Part shown: piece by piece, positions 1 to 7,031 of the stretch
Numbering within the stretch: position 1 is the stretch's first letter
Layout: every line of letters begins with the position of its first letter
Notes under the pieces: model-generated
What the model was told of the DNA's origin: nothing
The model's database searches: none
Seen by the model: only the letters and a program-made list of their open reading frames with translations
From: an uncultured Bacillaceae bacterium
GTDB lineage: Bacteria > Bacillota > Bacilli > Bacillales > Caldibacillaceae
Assembly: GCA_937951955.1 (NCBI GenBank)
Contig: CALGAD010000162.1
Location: forward strand, 1-19,931
DNA length: 19,931 bases
Direction of reading: 5' to 3'
Program-made: the position numbers and the translations under genes

Positions 1-105
1 AATATTGTTTTTAAGAAAACATTCTACTACTATTATAAAATAGAATATATAAAATAAAAATAATGACTTTTTGATTGTAGCGGTTTATCACCTATTTTTC
101 AACCC

Positions 106-1095
106 TTAACAAGAAAATTCCTGATGTTCCCATTCCCCGGAAGTCGTGAAATTGACTGTATGTTTACTCATGGAAAGCACGGGTAAAACCTTCTTTTTTA
201 ATTGAATATCCACTTTACCGTTACCGATATATTCTCCATCTGCATGTTGATAAACTGAGGAATCATTTTCTATTTGAATCTGTTCCCCTTTTAATATTGT
301 AACGCCCTTCAAACCAACATGACCACCCCAAAAAACGGAAACAAATAAAGTTAAAATTTTCAGACGCGAAATATCATGGACGATGATGATATTGAACTGG
401 CCATCCTGTGGGTCTGCATCCGGTAATAATTTCATACCACCACCGAGATAAGGATGATTGGCTACCGTGACAAGCCAGACCCGGGAAAAATGGCTCGTTT
501 TCCCATCGACATGCACCGTGACATCGGTCGGCTTATAGGCAAATAGTTCTTTTATTAAGTAGTAAACATACGTTAATTTGCCCAGACCGAGGCGATTGAA
601 AAATTTTTTCGTTCGCGATTGGTTCACCTCATAGACAACTTTAGCATCGAAACCGCATCCCAAATTATTAACAAAGACACCTTTTGCCGTATTCGTTGCA
701 AATTGACCGACATCGGCAATCGCCACCCGTCGTTTCTCCGCTATCCCATTCAAAATAAACTGTAATGCTTTTTTCGGGTTTCTCGGGATGAGAAATCCCC
801 GGGAAAAATCATTTCCCGAACCGGCAGGGATATAACCGACAATACCATTTTTAAAGGAATACGCTCCGTTTACAACTTCATGGATTGTTCCATCGCCGCC
901 AACAGCAATAAGGAAAACAGTTTCAGCTGCGTTTGTTAATGTTTTCTCCACATACCGAACTGCATCACCAGGCCCTTCCGTAAAATAGGAATGATAAGAA
1001 AACTGATGTTTTTGCAATACCTTTTCGATTTTTGACCAGATTTTGATAGAGTAGCCATTTTTTGCTACGGGGTTAATAATAAAATGAAGTTCCAT
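106..1095 (-). CDS. ytlR: Diacylglycerol/lipid kinase family protein (YtlR-like)
   Basis: The 329-residue product has the DAGK/YegS-type lipid kinase architecture. The N-terminal nucleotide-binding part carries GGDGT at about residues 66-70, followed by HEVVNG and GSGNDF at about 92-97. The C-terminal beta-rich half carries the family motif DGEY near residue 287. The family phosphorylates lipid alcohols such as diacylglycerol at the membrane with ATP, but the substrate of YtlR is not known to me. It is the last gene of a minus-strand run thpR-ytlQ-ytlR, 59 bases after ytlQ. A weak GAGTG ribosome binding site precedes the ATG. It is distinct from the essential DgkB type by gene context only. 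I see no clear terminator in the 105 bases that follow. Confidence 0.85.
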   Translation of the reverse strand: MELHFIINPVAKNGYSIKIWSKIEKVLQKHQFSYHSYFTEGPGDAVRYVEKTLTNAAETVFLIAVGGDGTIHEVVNGAYSFKNGIVGYIPAGSGNDFSRGFLIPRNPKKALQFILNGIAEKRRVAIADVGQFATNTAKGVFVNNLGCGFDAKVVYEVNQSRTKKFFNRLGLGKLTYVYYLIKELFAYKPTDVTVHVDGKTSHFSRVWLVTVANHPYLGGGMKLLPDADPQDGQFNIIIVHDISRLKILTLFVSVFWGGHVGLKGVTILKGEQIQIENDSSVYQHADGEYIGNGKVDIQLKKKVLPVLSMSKHTVNFTTSGEWEHQEFSC

Positions 1096-1154
1096 TCTAT
1101 TTCACTCAATTCTGCTGTCTTATTTTTGCAAGTTTCATAGTTTTCTTCCCGTTA

Positions 1155-2087
1155 TCAATCATTCCATTCAGAACGTAAAAACGCCTGAGTTTTACAAAAG
1201 GAAAGCAAGGCATCTGCCACTTTTAATTGATCGTACTTTAGCGGGGAACGGAAAGAACGCATCTCTTTGAACCAATCTTCATAATTCCGTTTATCGATAA
1301 TCGTCAAGCCGTAAGGAGCTGATGGATAATCAATATATCCTTCTTTAGTAATGAGGATTTTGGAAACTGGAAAATCGATATCTTTGACTGCAAAAATACT
1401 TTTTATCACTTTTTCCGTGCGATTTAAGGATATGGTCGGATTAATTTGTTTCCTCACCTTTTGATATTCCCGGACTTCCCAAAACCGCTCTTCCGAACCA
1501 ATATAAACTGTATCGGCATCATTTTCCAGGAACGTGATGCAATAACATTCCGTTGGTGTAAGCAAGATCGTTTCCACTTCAACGGGTGCTTTTTTAAATT
1601 GGAAAACCGGTTTATATAGAAAAAGAAAAGTATCCGGAAACCGCTGGGCAAAAAACTTTAACTGCCATTCTCTTAAAAAAGAAGAGTCAAGATAAGATTT
1701 TTGACTTATCGTGGAGCTTGCCCATTTAAGCTGGACATGAAACAACTCATCTAAAAAGTATCTTTTTAATTCCTCGATCGATTTTGGTTGTATCGGTTGA
1801 GTTATTTGTTCCAGAGAATCTCTCCACGCGTTTCCGTCTTCGCCAGTTTTTCTCTTTTGGATAAACTGTGTCAGACGACGAAAGCGATTGCTTTTTTCTT
1901 CCGTTTCCTGTTCTGATAAAAAATTTATACTTTGTTCACGTCCATCTTCAATCAGGGAGCCATTTTCCCAATGGTGTTTTAATGCTTCCCATTGTTTCCT
2001 TTTTAACCCGATGAACCGGGCGGGGTAGTGATAAACATTTTGTTCATAGCGGGATATATAATCGTATAATTTAATGATTTGCCCCAT
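1155..2087 (-). CDS. ytlQ: Conserved hypothetical protein (YtlQ-like)
   Basis: I recognise this by position between thpR and ytlR, and by similarity to B. subtilis YtlQ as I remember it. The function is unknown. The middle (a beta-strand-rich stretch beginning VETILLTPTECYCITFL) followed by NPTISLNRTEK and ILITKEGYIDYP resembles the layout of NERD-type nuclease-related domains, but I see no convincing catalytic set, so this is only a suggestion. There is no signal peptide. Three in-frame ATG starts are possible: 2171 (overlaps thpR and has no ribosome binding site), 2129 (GGTGA about 10 bases upstream), and 2087 (GGTGGT about 10 bases upstream). I chose 2087 (310 residues, beginning MGQIIKLYDYISRYE) because the residues before it look like out-of-family extension. 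The gene is probably co-transcribed with thpR. Confidence 0.7.
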   Translation of the reverse strand: MGQIIKLYDYISRYEQNVYHYPARFIGLKRKQWEALKHHWENGSLIEDGREQSINFLSEQETEEKSNRFRRLTQFIQKRKTGEDGNAWRDSLEQITQPIQPKSIEELKRYFLDELFHVQLKWASSTISQKSYLDSSFLREWQLKFFAQRFPDTFLFLYKPVFQFKKAPVEVETILLTPTECYCITFLENDADTVYIGSEERFWEVREYQKVRKQINPTISLNRTEKVIKSIFAVKDIDFPVSKILITKEGYIDYPSAPYGLTIIDKRNYEDWFKEMRSFRSPLKYDQLKVADALLSFCKTQAFLRSEWND

Positions 2088-2136
2088 GAAAATATCGACC
2101 ACCAATCCAGGTAAAAATGATATTGCCATTGTTGTT

Positions 2137-2700
2137 TCAATCACCAAGTGGAAAAATATGAATCTCCTCATATTTAGGTGTACGCTGCGGATTCGTTCTA
2201 TACAACACGATTTCCTCTACAGAAAAAGAGAGGGATTGTCCTTCCCCCAGTGTAACAGGAAGCAATAATTTTTCGGAAAAACTGGCATCCCCGACCCATC
2301 TTCGGGCCAGGGTGATATGAGGACGGAAGGGCCGTTTGTCCAGAACAAAGCCAATTTTTTCACAAACATCAAACACTTTATTTCGAACCTGCATTAAAGG
2401 CTCCGATGGATAAACATCAGCCCAGAAGACACGGGGCCGCGTTTTTTGACCAAAAATGCCGAGTTTCCGTACCGTTAGTGGAAAACTTTTTTCATGTTGT
2501 AAAATATCATGCACCCCGCGTATCACTTCATCGAGTTCTTCTTTACTGGCATTGCCTAAAAAAGCTAACGTAATATGATAATCCTCTGGATGAACCCAGT
2601 TTTTAAAAGAATAATCGGCTTTTCTCTTTTCGATAAAGTGATATAAAAGTTTCTTTTCATGGTGGGGTATTTTCACAGCAATGAAATAATGTGTTTTCAT
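2137..2700 (-). CDS. thpR: RNA 2',3'-cyclic phosphodiesterase (LigT/2H family, YtlP-like)
   Basis: The 187-residue product carries the two HxTx signatures of the 2H phosphoesterase superfamily: HITL at residues 42-45 and HITL at 128-131. These two histidines form the active site, which in this family opens 2',3'-cyclic phosphates on RNA ends. The spacing and total length are typical of ThpR. The protein should be cytoplasmic. The ATG has a good ribosome binding site (AGAAGGG about 8 bases upstream). It is the first gene of thpR-ytlQ-ytlR. The 166 bases between it and the dat stop codon leave room for its own promoter, but I could not identify a convincing one. Confidence 0.9.
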   Translation of the reverse strand: MKTHYFIAVKIPHHEKKLLYHFIEKRKADYSFKNWVHPEDYHITLAFLGNASKEELDEVIRGVHDILQHEKSFPLTVRKLGIFGQKTRPRVFWADVYPSEPLMQVRNKVFDVCEKIGFVLDKRPFRPHITLARRWVGDASFSEKLLLPVTLGEGQSLSFSVEEIVLYRTNPQRTPKYEEIHIFPLGD

Positions 2701-2866
2701 AAAGCTTCCCTTCTGCAGCTATTTTCCATTTATTTTACACAACATCGAACGGTTTATGTTGAAAAACTGCAAAGTTTACCTTTTTTGGTACTTGCTTTTG
2801 GAAAAGTTCAATCTACTTAATAGTATCGGCGTTTTCAACCCATCATTAAATTTTCCCGAACTCCGT

Positions 2867-3727
2867 TTAGCTTAAGGAAACTGTACCACAAGCTTGCGCT
2901 ATATCTTCTCGCAAAAGCTGCTGCAGTTTTCTTGTGACAGGACCGGGTTCGCCCGTTCCAATGGTCGTATCATCCACTAACGTAATCGGGGTAACTTCCG
3001 CAGTCGTACTCGTAAGAAAAGCTTCTTCTGCAGCGAATAAGTCGGATACCGTAAATGTTACTTCCTGATAATCGATGTCTTCCCGATCACAAAGGTATAT
3101 AATCCGCTGCCGTGTGATCCCGTTTAGAATGTATTGATTGGCCGGATGGGTCTTTAAAACTCCATCCTTTACAATCCAGATGTTCGATGAACTCCCTTCG
3201 GTTACCGTCTCACCCCGGTGCAATATCGCCTCAAAGCCGCCCTTTTTCTTCGCCTCTTGTTTCAACAGCACGTTACCGAGCAAGCTAATGGATTTAATAT
3301 CGCAACGTAACCAACGGATATCTTCTGCCAATACAGTTTTAACACCTGTTTCCATTTCCCTAACGGGACTTTTTCCCGGAAGACAGTAGGCAATCAGGTT
3401 GCCAGTCATATTTATTTCAAAATCGTGCCGGCGCGGGGCAATTCCTCTTGTGTATTGAATGTATAAATTGCAGTCTCCCGCTCCCGACTGCTGCAAGAAT
3501 GTGCGTAGTTTTTGTTCCAGCTCGCTTTTTTCATAAGGTATCTGCATCATGATTTTTTCTGCGCTGGCGTAAAGCCGATCGATGTGCTCCGTTAATAAAT
3601 ACGGTTTCCCATTGTAAACACGCACAACCTCATAAATCCCATCGCCAAACTGATATCCCCGATCCTCAAAATCGATTTTCACCGCAAAACGTTCGACAAT
3701 TTCCCCATTAAAAAGAACAAGACTCAT
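2867..3727 (-). CDS. dat: D-amino-acid aminotransferase
   Basis: This is a fold-type IV PLP enzyme of 286 residues that interconverts D-alanine plus 2-oxoglutarate with pyruvate plus D-glutamate, supplying D-Glu/D-Ala for the wall. Lys145 in DIKSISLLGN is the Schiff-base lysine, and Glu177 in TVTEGSSSN contacts the pyridine nitrogen. The Y32, R99 and H101 positions match the carboxylate-binding residues of the thermophilic Bacillus enzyme. The conserved RGYQFGDGIYEV and EDIRWLRCDIKS segments separate it from branched-chain aminotransferases. The strong ribosome binding site (AAGGGGG) is about 8 bases before the ATG. pepV lies 172 bases upstream on the same strand. A dat-pepV pairing also occurs, from memory, in Listeria and Staphylococcus, and suggests use of D-Ala released from dipeptides. 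Confidence 0.95.
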   Translation of the reverse strand: MSLVLFNGEIVERFAVKIDFEDRGYQFGDGIYEVVRVYNGKPYLLTEHIDRLYASAEKIMMQIPYEKSELEQKLRTFLQQSGAGDCNLYIQYTRGIAPRRHDFEINMTGNLIAYCLPGKSPVREMETGVKTVLAEDIRWLRCDIKSISLLGNVLLKQEAKKKGGFEAILHRGETVTEGSSSNIWIVKDGVLKTHPANQYILNGITRQRIIYLCDREDIDYQEVTFTVSDLFAAEEAFLTSTTAEVTPITLVDDTTIGTGEPGPVTRKLQQLLREDIAQACGTVSLS

Positions 3728-3899
3728 CGTTCTTCCCCCTTCATTCGTAACTTATCACTATTGTATGGTCTAAATTGAATACTTTGCGTAACTATTTGTA
3801 ATTATAGCCCAAATCCCTACTTGAAGCGCGAGAAAATAGGTCCATCCCGGTTTGCTCTCTATAATATCCCTTACAGAACTTTTAGCAGGTAATCACGAA

Positions 3900-5315
3900 T
3901 TACTTCGCTAATTCATAAATGGCCTGGGCATATATGCTCGTGGCTTTTAATAAATCGTCAATGTACATATATTCATCTTTTTGATGCATCACATCTTCTC
4001 GTCCAGGGAACATCGCTCCAAAGGCAACCCCTTTTTTCAAATGACGGGCATATGTACCTCCACCTATCGATAACAATGTGGCTTCTTCTCCCGTTTGTTC
4101 TTCATAAACTTTCTGTAAAGTTTTAATGAGCTCTTCGTCCTTATTTACAAAAAGTGGTTTGGAATCAGCGATCGTTTTTACTGAAAAACCGTACGGCTTA
4201 ACGGCTGCCTCCATATTTGTTGCACCTTGTTTCATATCATAAGTAACCGGATACCGTAAATTCAGACCGACTTTACCCATTCCTTCACTGTCGTAAGAAA
4301 AAATCGCCGCATTTACGGTCAGTTCACCGGATTCCTCATCCTGATACGCAATTTGCAATCGACGCCCCCGTGAATCCTGGAACAATTTCTCCTTAATAAA
4401 TGTAAAGTACCCTTTCGCTTTGCTATCAATATCTTCATCAGCTAAAAAGACCGCTAAATATAGCCCGGCATTCACTCCCCGGTCCGGTTCCATGGCATGG
4501 GCCGATACACCACGAACGGTTAAGGTGACTGTATTTTCTTCAACCGATGTTTCACCGGTTAGATGATGTTTTTGTAAAAAGGAGCTAAAATGTTCGGTTA
4601 AATCTTCTGGATGACCTTGATAACGAATAACCGCACGGGCAAAATCCGGTACCATGTTGTATCTGCGACCAGCTTCAAAATTGACCACCTGGTATTCCAG
4701 ATTGCTTTCAGCATTCACATGGTTTTCGTAAAGGAGATCGAAACTGGCAATTCCCTTTTCTGCATAAATAATCGGGAAATCGGCATCAGGGACAAAACCA
4801 ACATCTGGCATTTCTTCCTTTTGGAAATAATGCTGCACGCATCTCATGCCACTTTCTTCATCGGTGCCGATAATCAAGCGTACCCGTTTCGATAATGGCA
4901 GACCGAGTTCTTTCACAATTTTCATGCCATAAAAGGCGGCCATTGTCGGTCCCTTATCATCCGCAGTTCCACGCCCGTAAATTTTCCCATCATGAATTTC
5001 TCCCCCATACGGGTCGTATGTCCAGCCATCTCCTTCCGGAACAACATCGACATGACCGAGAATGCCGACGAGTTCTTCTCCGGATCCCATTTCTAAATGG
5101 CCGGCATAATGATCGACATTTTTCACCGCAAACCCATGTTCATTTCCTTTATTTAGCAAATAAAGCAATGCTTCTTTCGGCCCTTCACCAAAAGGTGCCT
5201 CCGGACTTTTCGTTGTCTCATCGTAGACACTTTTAATTCGGATAAGCTCTTGCAAATCATTCAACAATGCATCTTTTCTTTTTAAAACTTCTTGATACCA
5301 ATCGATTTTTTGCAA
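3900..5315 (-). CDS. pepV: Dipeptidase PepV (M20 metallopeptidase), TTG start
   Basis: This is a dinuclear zinc peptidase of the M20 family, cleaving dipeptides with an N-terminal beta-Ala or D-Ala among others. Counting from a possible GTG at 5324, the metal and catalytic residues are His91 and Asp93 (GHVDVVPEG), Asp122/123 (ADDKGP), Glu156-Glu157 (TDEESG), Asp180, His276 (VSAHAMEP, lid domain) and His447 (DVMHQKD). All match the PepV pattern. I move the start to TTG at 5315 (471 residues). The ribosome binding site AAGGAG at 5324-5329 sits 8 bases before this TTG but overlaps the upstream GTG, which therefore cannot use it. There is no signal peptide. It is transcribed away from ytzE, and dat follows downstream. 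Confidence 0.93.
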   Translation of the reverse strand: MQKIDWYQEVLKRKDALLNDLQELIRIKSVYDETTKSPEAPFGEGPKEALLYLLNKGNEHGFAVKNVDHYAGHLEMGSGEELVGILGHVDVVPEGDGWTYDPYGGEIHDGKIYGRGTADDKGPTMAAFYGMKIVKELGLPLSKRVRLIIGTDEESGMRCVQHYFQKEEMPDVGFVPDADFPIIYAEKGIASFDLLYENHVNAESNLEYQVVNFEAGRRYNMVPDFARAVIRYQGHPEDLTEHFSSFLQKHHLTGETSVEENTVTLTVRGVSAHAMEPDRGVNAGLYLAVFLADEDIDSKAKGYFTFIKEKLFQDSRGRRLQIAYQDEESGELTVNAAIFSYDSEGMGKVGLNLRYPVTYDMKQGATNMEAAVKPYGFSVKTIADSKPLFVNKDEELIKTLQKVYEEQTGEEATLLSIGGGTYARHLKKGVAFGAMFPGREDVMHQKDEYMYIDDLLKATSIYAQAIYELAK

Positions 5316-5342
5316 CCTTTTCACTCCTTAAATGTTATATTG

Positions 5343-5371
5343 ATTTTATTGTAAACCTGTAAATAGTAAAA
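5343..5371 (-). promoter_or_regulatory. Candidate sigma-A promoter of pepV
   Basis: On the minus strand, TTTACT (5371-5366), a 17-base spacer and TAAAAT (5348-5343) would start transcription near 5336 and give a short leader with the AAGGAG site. The -35 hexamer is covered by the palindrome ATAGTA-AAA-TACTAT (5363-5377). A second, distal candidate is TTTACA (5430-5425), 17 bases, AATAAT (5407-5402). Both are inferred from sequence only. Confidence 0.45.
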
Positions 5372-5430
5372 TACTATCGCATTTTGCCTTTAAAACACTG
5401 AATTATTTCAAATTCTTTACGATTTGTAAA
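5351..5430. repeat. GTAAA repeat cluster and palindromes between pepV and ytzE
   Basis: GTAAA occurs at 5351, 5359, 5366 and 5426, and its complement TTTAC at 5416. The first three are spaced 7-8 bases apart. The pair at 5416-5430 forms TTTAC-GATTT-GTAAA, and 5363-5377 forms the perfect 6-3-6 palindrome ATAGTA/TACTAT. The cluster overlaps the candidate pepV promoters and lies between divergent genes, one of which encodes a DNA-binding protein. An operator role is inference. The region is AT-rich, so chance repeats are possible. Confidence 0.3.
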
Positions 5431-5623
5431 CTTTTCATTAAAATTTCTTGTCGATTCGTCCAATTTCGCCTGTAATCCTTTAAAACTCATATTGAATGAT
5501 ATATACTAAATTATAACAATTGAACAAAATTTTTGATGGAGATGATAGACGTAATCACAACTTTCGCAGAATGAATGTACTTGTTGCCATTTGCTAAAAA
5601 ATTCATACGTTAGGGGTGTTGTT

Positions 5624-5842
5624 TTGAACAATTCGACGGATCGCATGTTAACCCGAATTAAATCCGTGTACCTGTATATTTTAGAAAAAGGTACCGTAAC
5701 AACCCAGGAGCTTGTAGATGAGTTTGGCATTACGTCAAGAACGATTCAGCGAGATTTAAATGTTCTGGCTTACAATGGTCTCGTTAAAAGCCCCAAAAGA
5801 GGTAAATGGACAACAACAAATAAAAAAGTAAAAATATCTTAA
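5624..5842 (+). CDS. ytzE: Small DeoR-type helix-turn-helix protein (YtzE-like), TTG start
   Basis: The 72-residue product is almost entirely a DeoR-family N-terminal helix-turn-helix. It contains RMLTRIKSVYLYI, then TTQELVDEFGITSRTIQRDL (the recognition helix includes SRTIQRDL), then a wing ending RGKWTT. It lacks the sugar-phosphate-sensing domain of full-length DeoR regulators, as does B. subtilis YtzE. The start is TTG at 5624, 5 bases after an AGGGGTG ribosome binding site. An upstream in-frame TTG at 5591 would add residues unlike the family and has no such site. It is divergent from pepV and convergent with rsuA, separated from rsuA by a terminator. Its target genes are unknown, and autoregulation or control of pepV is possible. 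Confidence 0.85.
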   Translation: MNNSTDRMLTRIKSVYLYILEKGTVTTQELVDEFGITSRTIQRDLNVLAYNGLVKSPKRGKWTTTNKKVKIS

Positions 5843-5856
5843 AGAAGTCATTTCCT

Positions 5857-5877
5857 TCGCCTGTGTGGCGATTTTTT
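5857..5877 (+). terminator. Intrinsic terminator of ytzE
   Basis: The stem TCGCC (5857-5861) pairs with GGCGA (5867-5871) around the loop TGTGT, followed by six T. It lies 14 bases after the ytzE stop and just before the end of the convergent rsuA. Confidence 0.75.
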
Positions 5878-5883
5878 CTTGTC

Positions 5884-6603
5884 TTATGATTTATACGGCA
5901 ATAATAAGGCCATTTCCTCCTCGGTTAACTCTCGATATTCTCCTTCCAACAAATCCTCATCCAGTTTTAACGGTCCCATCGACAATCGCTTTAAATAGAT
6001 GACCCGATTTCCCACTGCAGCAAACATTCGCTTAATTTGATGGTATTTCCCTTCGGTAATGGTTACCAGCACCTCTGACCGGACCGTACCACTCTTCATA
6101 ATCTCCAATTTGGCTGGTTTTGTTACATAGCCATCATCTAAACGAACTCCTTCATGAAATTGCTTGACATCCTCCTCATCCACAGGACCGTCCACGATCG
6201 CAAAATACGTTTTTTCCACTTCTTTTTTCGGAGAAAGTAAATGATGGGCCAATTGACCGTCGTTCGTTAACAATAATAAACCGACCGTATCTTTATCGAG
6301 ACGGCCAACGGGAAACGGGCGGTAATGAAGGTCATCTGGATGGAGTAAATCGATCACCGTTTCTTGTGCGATATCCTCGGTCGCGGAAAGCACTCCTTTC
6401 GGTTTATTCATCATAAAATATATAAATTCCTTGTATTCTATTTCTTCACCGAAGACAACAATTTGATCGACATTCGGATCGACATGTTTCCCGGGGTCGG
6501 TGACGATTTCATTATTCACCGTCACCGCACCATTTTTCACTAACTTTTTAACATCTTTTCGGCTACCGTATCCCATATTCGCTAATAATTTATCTATCCG
6601 CAT
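5884..6603 (-). CDS. rsuA: 16S rRNA pseudouridine synthase, RsuA/RluB/E/F family
   Basis: From the ATG at 6603 the protein has 239 residues. An S4 RNA-binding domain occupies about residues 1-60 (MRIDKLLANMGYGSRKDVKK), followed by the pseudouridine synthase domain. The family motif is GRLDKDTVGLLLLTNDG, with catalytic Asp103, and the late motif EGKYHQIKRMF is intact. The family converts one uridine in small-subunit rRNA (U516 in E. coli) to pseudouridine, and the exact site here is inferred. The start at 6603 is chosen because it opens directly at the S4 domain and has AAGGTG about 11 bases upstream. An upstream ATG at 6657 adds 18 non-family residues. It is encoded between ytzE and the coiled-coil gene, as in the B. 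subtilis yt region. Confidence 0.92.
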   Translation of the reverse strand: MRIDKLLANMGYGSRKDVKKLVKNGAVTVNNEIVTDPGKHVDPNVDQIVVFGEEIEYKEFIYFMMNKPKGVLSATEDIAQETVIDLLHPDDLHYRPFPVGRLDKDTVGLLLLTNDGQLAHHLLSPKKEVEKTYFAIVDGPVDEEDVKQFHEGVRLDDGYVTKPAKLEIMKSGTVRSEVLVTITEGKYHQIKRMFAAVGNRVIYLKRLSMGPLKLDEDLLEGEYRELTEEEMALLLPYKS

Positions 6604-6676
6604 GAAAATGATCACACCTTCCGCTTCTTTTAAATACATAAGTATATCGGTAATCATATAAATGGGCCAATACCCT

Positions 6677-6705
6677 TACCCTTTAGGCATTTTCAACATA
6701 CACTA
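6677..6705 (+). promoter_or_regulatory. Candidate sigma-K promoter
   Basis: TACC (6677-6680, fitting the mACm -35 element in three of four bases) is followed by 16 bases and CATACACTA (6697-6705), which fits the sigma-K -10 consensus CATAnnnTA exactly. Transcription would start near 6712, just before the GAGGAGGT ribosome binding site of the small gene. The same -10 also fits sigma-E (CATACAnT), but I see no matching sigma-E -35. Confidence 0.55.
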
Positions 6706-6732
6706 TTTCAAATATGTTGAGGAGGTATGGCG

Positions 6733-6933
6733 ATGTATCCAATGGATTTTGATGATTACTACCGGCAACAACAATTCCCTTTCCCTGGATTCCCCGGCTT
6801 TCCTGGTGGAGGCCAGTTTGATCGTTTGGAAAGACAAATCAATCGTCTAGAAAGGGAAGTCAATCGTTTACAAAACGAAGTTAACCAGTTAGATCGACGC
6901 TTAACGCGGGTCGAAAGACGTCTCGGCTTCTAA
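6733..6933 (+). CDS. Small FPG-rich coiled-coil protein, probable spore protein
   Basis: The 66-residue product has two parts. Residues 1-28 are rich in Tyr, Gln, Phe, Pro and Gly, with FPFPGFPGFPGGG at 15-27. Residues 32-66 form five consecutive heptads (LERQINR, LEREVNR, LQNEVNQ, LDRRLTR, VERRLGF) with Leu/Val/Ile at both core positions, a textbook short coiled coil that should oligomerise. There is no signal peptide or membrane segment. The start at ATG 6733 lies 7 bases after GGAGG, while ATG 6727 is too close to it. I know no named family for it. The sigma-K-like promoter suggests late mother-cell expression and a coat or crust component. This is inference. It is a monocistronic gene with two terminators. 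Confidence 0.8.
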   Translation: MYPMDFDDYYRQQQFPFPGFPGFPGGGQFDRLERQINRLEREVNRLQNEVNQLDRRLTRVERRLGF

Positions 6934-6949
6934 GGAAAGAATAGAAAAG

Positions 6950-6978
6950 GAGGATCCCTGACCGGTATCCTCATTTTT
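6950..6978 (+). terminator. Intrinsic terminator after the coiled-coil gene
   Basis: GAGGAT (6950-6955) pairs with ATCCTC (6967-6972) around an 11-base loop, followed by ATTTTT. It begins 17 bases after the stop codon. Confidence 0.65.
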
Positions 6979-6991
6979 ATCTTCCAGTATA

Positions 6992-7027
6992 CAAAACTTC
7001 TCCATCATAATATATGGAGAAGTTTTG
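6992..7027 (+). terminator. Strong 14-bp hairpin between coiled-coil gene and murJ
   Basis: A perfect 14-bp inverted repeat (6992-7005 with 7014-7027, arms beginning CAAAACTTCTCC) with an 8-base loop is followed on the plus strand by CTTTTTA. It ends 4 bases before the murJ stop, so it may also block or stabilise the end of the convergent murJ transcript, although no T-tract follows in that direction. Confidence 0.7.
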
Positions 7028-7031
7028 CTTT

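Noticed and set aside
1..105. ATTCTA/TAGAAT inverted repeat as a terminator of ytlR
   Set aside because: It has only 6 AT-rich base pairs with a 14-base loop and no T-run after it on the minus strand, so it is not convincing.
3759..3767. CATACAATA on the minus strand upstream of dat, matching sigma-E and sigma-K -10 consensus
   Set aside because: No sigma-E or sigma-K -35 element lies at the required spacing, and dat is a vegetative gene, so chance match in AT-rich sequence is likelier.
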